Shown piece after piece: positions 21,954-24,043 of a DNA stretch of 24,043 nucleotides. This stretch comes from Victivallales bacterium. GTDB taxonomy: Bacteria; Verrucomicrobiota; Lentisphaeria; Oligosphaerales; Oligosphaeraceae. The stretch spans positions 1 to 24,043 of the forward strand of contig JAFRLP010000395.1 of NCBI GenBank assembly GCA_017431185.1, read 5' to 3'. Both the position numbers and the translations under genes were made by a program. Numbering within the stretch: the first letter of the stretch is position 1; each line of letters starts with the position of its first letter. The notes under the pieces were generated by a model, which was not told the origin of the DNA, ran no database searches, and saw nothing but the letters and a program-made list of their open reading frames with translations.

Positions 21954-24043
21954 ATGGTCAAGCGTCTTCTTTTTCTTCTGACCTTCGCCATTTTACCGAC
22001 CATGGCGGAAACCCATTACATGGAGGCGGAGGATTTTTTGGGCAACGCCCGTGTGGTTTCCTCCCGTGACGCAAGCGGTGGAAAATATCTGGAGGGCAGC
22101 ACCTGGTATGTGTTTGTAAAGGGTCTGCCCATTCCCGCCTTGAAGAAGGAACTGCACGTTTTTGCCCGAATGCGCAGTGCCCTTCCTGCGCATTGGTTTC
22201 TCGCCTATGACAGCGCCAAGCCGTTTGGCTGGTTCAAAACCGAGTCATCTGAATGGCATTGGGTGAGAATAGGCTCGTTCACGCCTGGATTCGTTCGGGA
22301 AAACGGCGGTGTTTTTCCGCAGATTTTTCTTCAAAAGCCCGTCAATTCCACAGTGGAACGCACGGACGGTGCAGTCGATGTCCTGGTTTTCTCCGAGGAG
22401 AAAATCACTTCGAAAGAGTTGGAAGGTCTTTTCCGCGAGTCTAACCAGCAGCGGACGAAACAGGTGGAGCCTCCGCAAGGAGCGGAAACGCCTGATGGAC
22501 TTGCCGACAGCCACAGAATCTGCTCCGCTCATCTGACCAACCATCCGCCTGTCATTGATGGAAAACTTGATGATGCGGCCTGGCACGGCGTGTCGCCCCT
22601 TACTGGGTTTATATGCATCGGAGGCAGAAGATTCGCCACGCAGCAGACGTTTGTCCGCATCTGTCGGGATGCGGAAAACCTCTACCTGGGTGCGGAGTTG
22701 CAGGAGAGCCAGATGAATCTGATACGCCGTCTGCGCACTCGGCGCAATGACCAGATTTGGACGGATGATTCCTTCGAGGTGTTCATTGATCCAGGGCTTA
22801 CCCAGAAGAAGGCGTATCATTTCATCGTCAACCCGAATGGCGCACGCCAGGATGACCTGAAAGCCCGAATTGACGAGGCGGGATTTGCCGAACTCCGTCT
22901 GGACTGGGAGGCGGCGACCTCCCTTCAGGAGAGTGGTTGGACGGTCGAATTGAAAATCCCCTTTCGCCTATTGACCTTTTCCGAAATCACCCCGCAGAGT
23001 GCCTGGGGAATCAATTTCTGCCGTTCGGAGATACCTTTGGGCGAGAAGAGTTACTGGAATAACACGGGGGAATATTTCTATGCACCTGCCAAGTACGGGG
23101 TGATGTTTTTTGCGCAGGTGCCTGGCGGGCTTCAGGCCATTCGGATGCCGATGGGGGAGAACGGGATGCGACTCACCTTCATGCCTGCGCAGGAGACTTC
23201 CGTCACGGTGTCCGCTGAAATCCATGCGGGTGAGCGGCATGAAACCTTTCCCGCAGTCATTCATGGAATCGGCCCAGGCGAGACCACCATACAGTTTCCT
23301 GTTCAGGCCTATCGACAATACCGCGTTCTGTCCAGAGTCACCGAGGGGGCTAACAGTGCCGAATTCTCACTGGTTGCCAGGCATTATGCGCCTGGTCTTC
23401 ATTCCGCGCTCTGGCCGCCCGAGGAGCGGGACAACTGCCTTCCCATCCTTCCTGGCACGGCGCAGCACGCCTTTCTCATTCTCGGAAACCATTCCAGCGA
23501 GACATTTTCGGAATTGGTGGCGGAGATTTCCGTTCCCGAGGGAATTGTCCTGCTTGACCCGACCACGGATGTGGATTACCCGTTCTACCGCCGCTGTAGG
23601 CTCTTGGAGAGCAAGGCACTGGATCGGGAGGAGGGACGATACACCGTCCACCGAATTGCCATTGAGGGGAAACTACCCCCGAAGGATTTGCGGAAATGCC
23701 GGTTTTTTGAGGGCATCACGCTGTTTTTTCAGGTTGCCGGCTCCGCTCTGCACAATCGCCGACTGCCTTTGTTTCACCGCATTCTGGCCACCAATGCCCA
23801 GGAGGAGGAGCAACGCACCGTGCTGGAGGTGCTGGAGCCGTTAGAGGGACGGCAGCCACGCCGCCTCACTGTCCACAACTGGATGTGGACCTTCTACCCC
23901 TATGGCGGCTGCCTGAAGCCGTATCTGGAGACCATGCGCCGGATTGGGGTCAACTCCGTGGAGGGCGGTGGTGCCCAGTCCCTTGCCAAAAACCGCCTGC
24001 TGTTTAGGGAACACAACCTTTCCCTGGTCAACAACATGTACTG
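21954..24043 (+). CDS. Large secreted protein with CBM6/35-like and CBM9-like domains (cassette 2, partial)
   Basis: The frame is open from ATG 21954 to the right edge, giving 696 complete codons. GGTGG (21942-21946) is 7 nt before the start and overlaps the pseudopilin stop. The signal peptide is MVKRLLFLLTFAILPTMA (cleavage near 18). Residues about 20-125 begin HYMEAEDF and contain DASGGKYLEG, as in carbohydrate-binding domains of the CBM6/35 kind. From about 197 to 380 a CBM9-like domain is visible: PPVIDGKLDDAAWHG, DAENLYLGAELQES, WTDDSFEVFIDPG, AYHFIVNPNGARQD and WTVELKIPFRLL. A beta-rich region (about 385-630) follows. The last visible part, from about 641 (NWMWTFYPYGGCLKPYLE, then MRRIGVNSVEGGG), looks like the first strands of a TIM barrel. 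An extracellular glycan-binding enzyme is likely, but the catalytic part is cut off. Confidence 0.8.
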   Translation, partial: MVKRLLFLLTFAILPTMAETHYMEAEDFLGNARVVSSRDASGGKYLEGSTWYVFVKGLPIPALKKELHVFARMRSALPAHWFLAYDSAKPFGWFKTESSEWHWVRIGSFTPGFVRENGGVFPQIFLQKPVNSTVERTDGAVDVLVFSEEKITSKELEGLFRESNQQRTKQVEPPQGAETPDGLADSHRICSAHLTNHPPVIDGKLDDAAWHGVSPLTGFICIGGRRFATQQTFVRICRDAENLYLGAELQESQMNLIRRLRTRRNDQIWTDDSFEVFIDPGLTQKKAYHFIVNPNGARQDDLKARIDEAGFAELRLDWEAATSLQESGWTVELKIPFRLLTFSEITPQSAWGINFCRSEIPLGEKSYWNNTGEYFYAPAKYGVMFFAQVPGGLQAIRMPMGENGMRLTFMPAQETSVTVSAEIHAGERHETFPAVIHGIGPGETTIQFPVQAYRQYRVLSRVTEGANSAEFSLVARHYAPGLHSALWPPEERDNCLPILPGTAQHAFLILGNHSSETFSELVAEISVPEGIVLLDPTTDVDYPFYRRCRLLESKALDREEGRYTVHRIAIEGKLPPKDLRKCRFFEGITLFFQVAGSALHNRRLPLFHRILATNAQEEEQRTVLEVLEPLEGRQPRRLTVHNWMWTFYPYGGCLKPYLETMRRIGVNSVEGGGAQSLAKNRLLFREHNLSLVNNMY

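Overview
The window looks like a chromosomal piece of a GC-rich member of the Lentisphaerota (Verrucomicrobiota), perhaps near Victivallis or Oligosphaera. This is inferred from two H-X9-DG-type pseudopilins with the [27 protein letters not shown] signature, very large secreted carbohydrate-active proteins, a dapA gene and a sigma-54 system. No rRNA, tRNA, CRISPR array or insertion sequence was seen. Two real genes run off the window ends: a fusion protein at the left edge and a secreted CBM protein at the right edge.

Left, minus strand (1-3441): an apparent three-gene operon. It begins with an NtrC-type sigma-54 activator (3441 to 2092), then a small cyclase-family protein (2071 to 1448), then an AAC(3)-type acetyltransferase fused to a xylose-isomerase-like TIM barrel (1407 to beyond 1). 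The cyclase and the TIM barrel have both lost expected metal-binding residues. No partner histidine kinase is in view.

Centre, plus strand (3630-13258): mostly housekeeping. A 1118-residue exported coiled-coil/TPR protein is followed by a pteridine-reductase-like SDR. Next come a tandem hairpin repeat, dapA, a polytopic membrane protein, a SirB1-like protein, an RlmI-type rRNA methyltransferase and rpoN (sigma-54). The sigma-54 here could serve the NtrC-type activator at the left. The hairpin repeat occurs as three 66-bp tandem units before dapA, where its end supplies the ribosome binding site. A larger inverted copy sits between the divergent promoters at 3442-3629.

Right, plus strand (13259-24043): accessory region for glycan use. 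Two cassettes share one layout: a transcriptional regulator with a LacI-type sensor, then a single H-X9-DG-like pseudopilin, then a very large secreted carbohydrate-active protein, all tightly spaced. Cassette 1 (13423-18661) uses a LacI regulator. Cassette 2 (20147 to beyond 24043) uses a GntR-LacI hybrid. An AlbA_2/Schlafen-like gene with its own promoter lies between them. Each regulator gene has a sigma-70-like promoter with repeated operator-like words. The working idea is that each cassette couples sensing of one carbohydrate to a dedicated pseudopilin and its own extracellular enzyme. This two-cassette layout is the most interesting system in the window.
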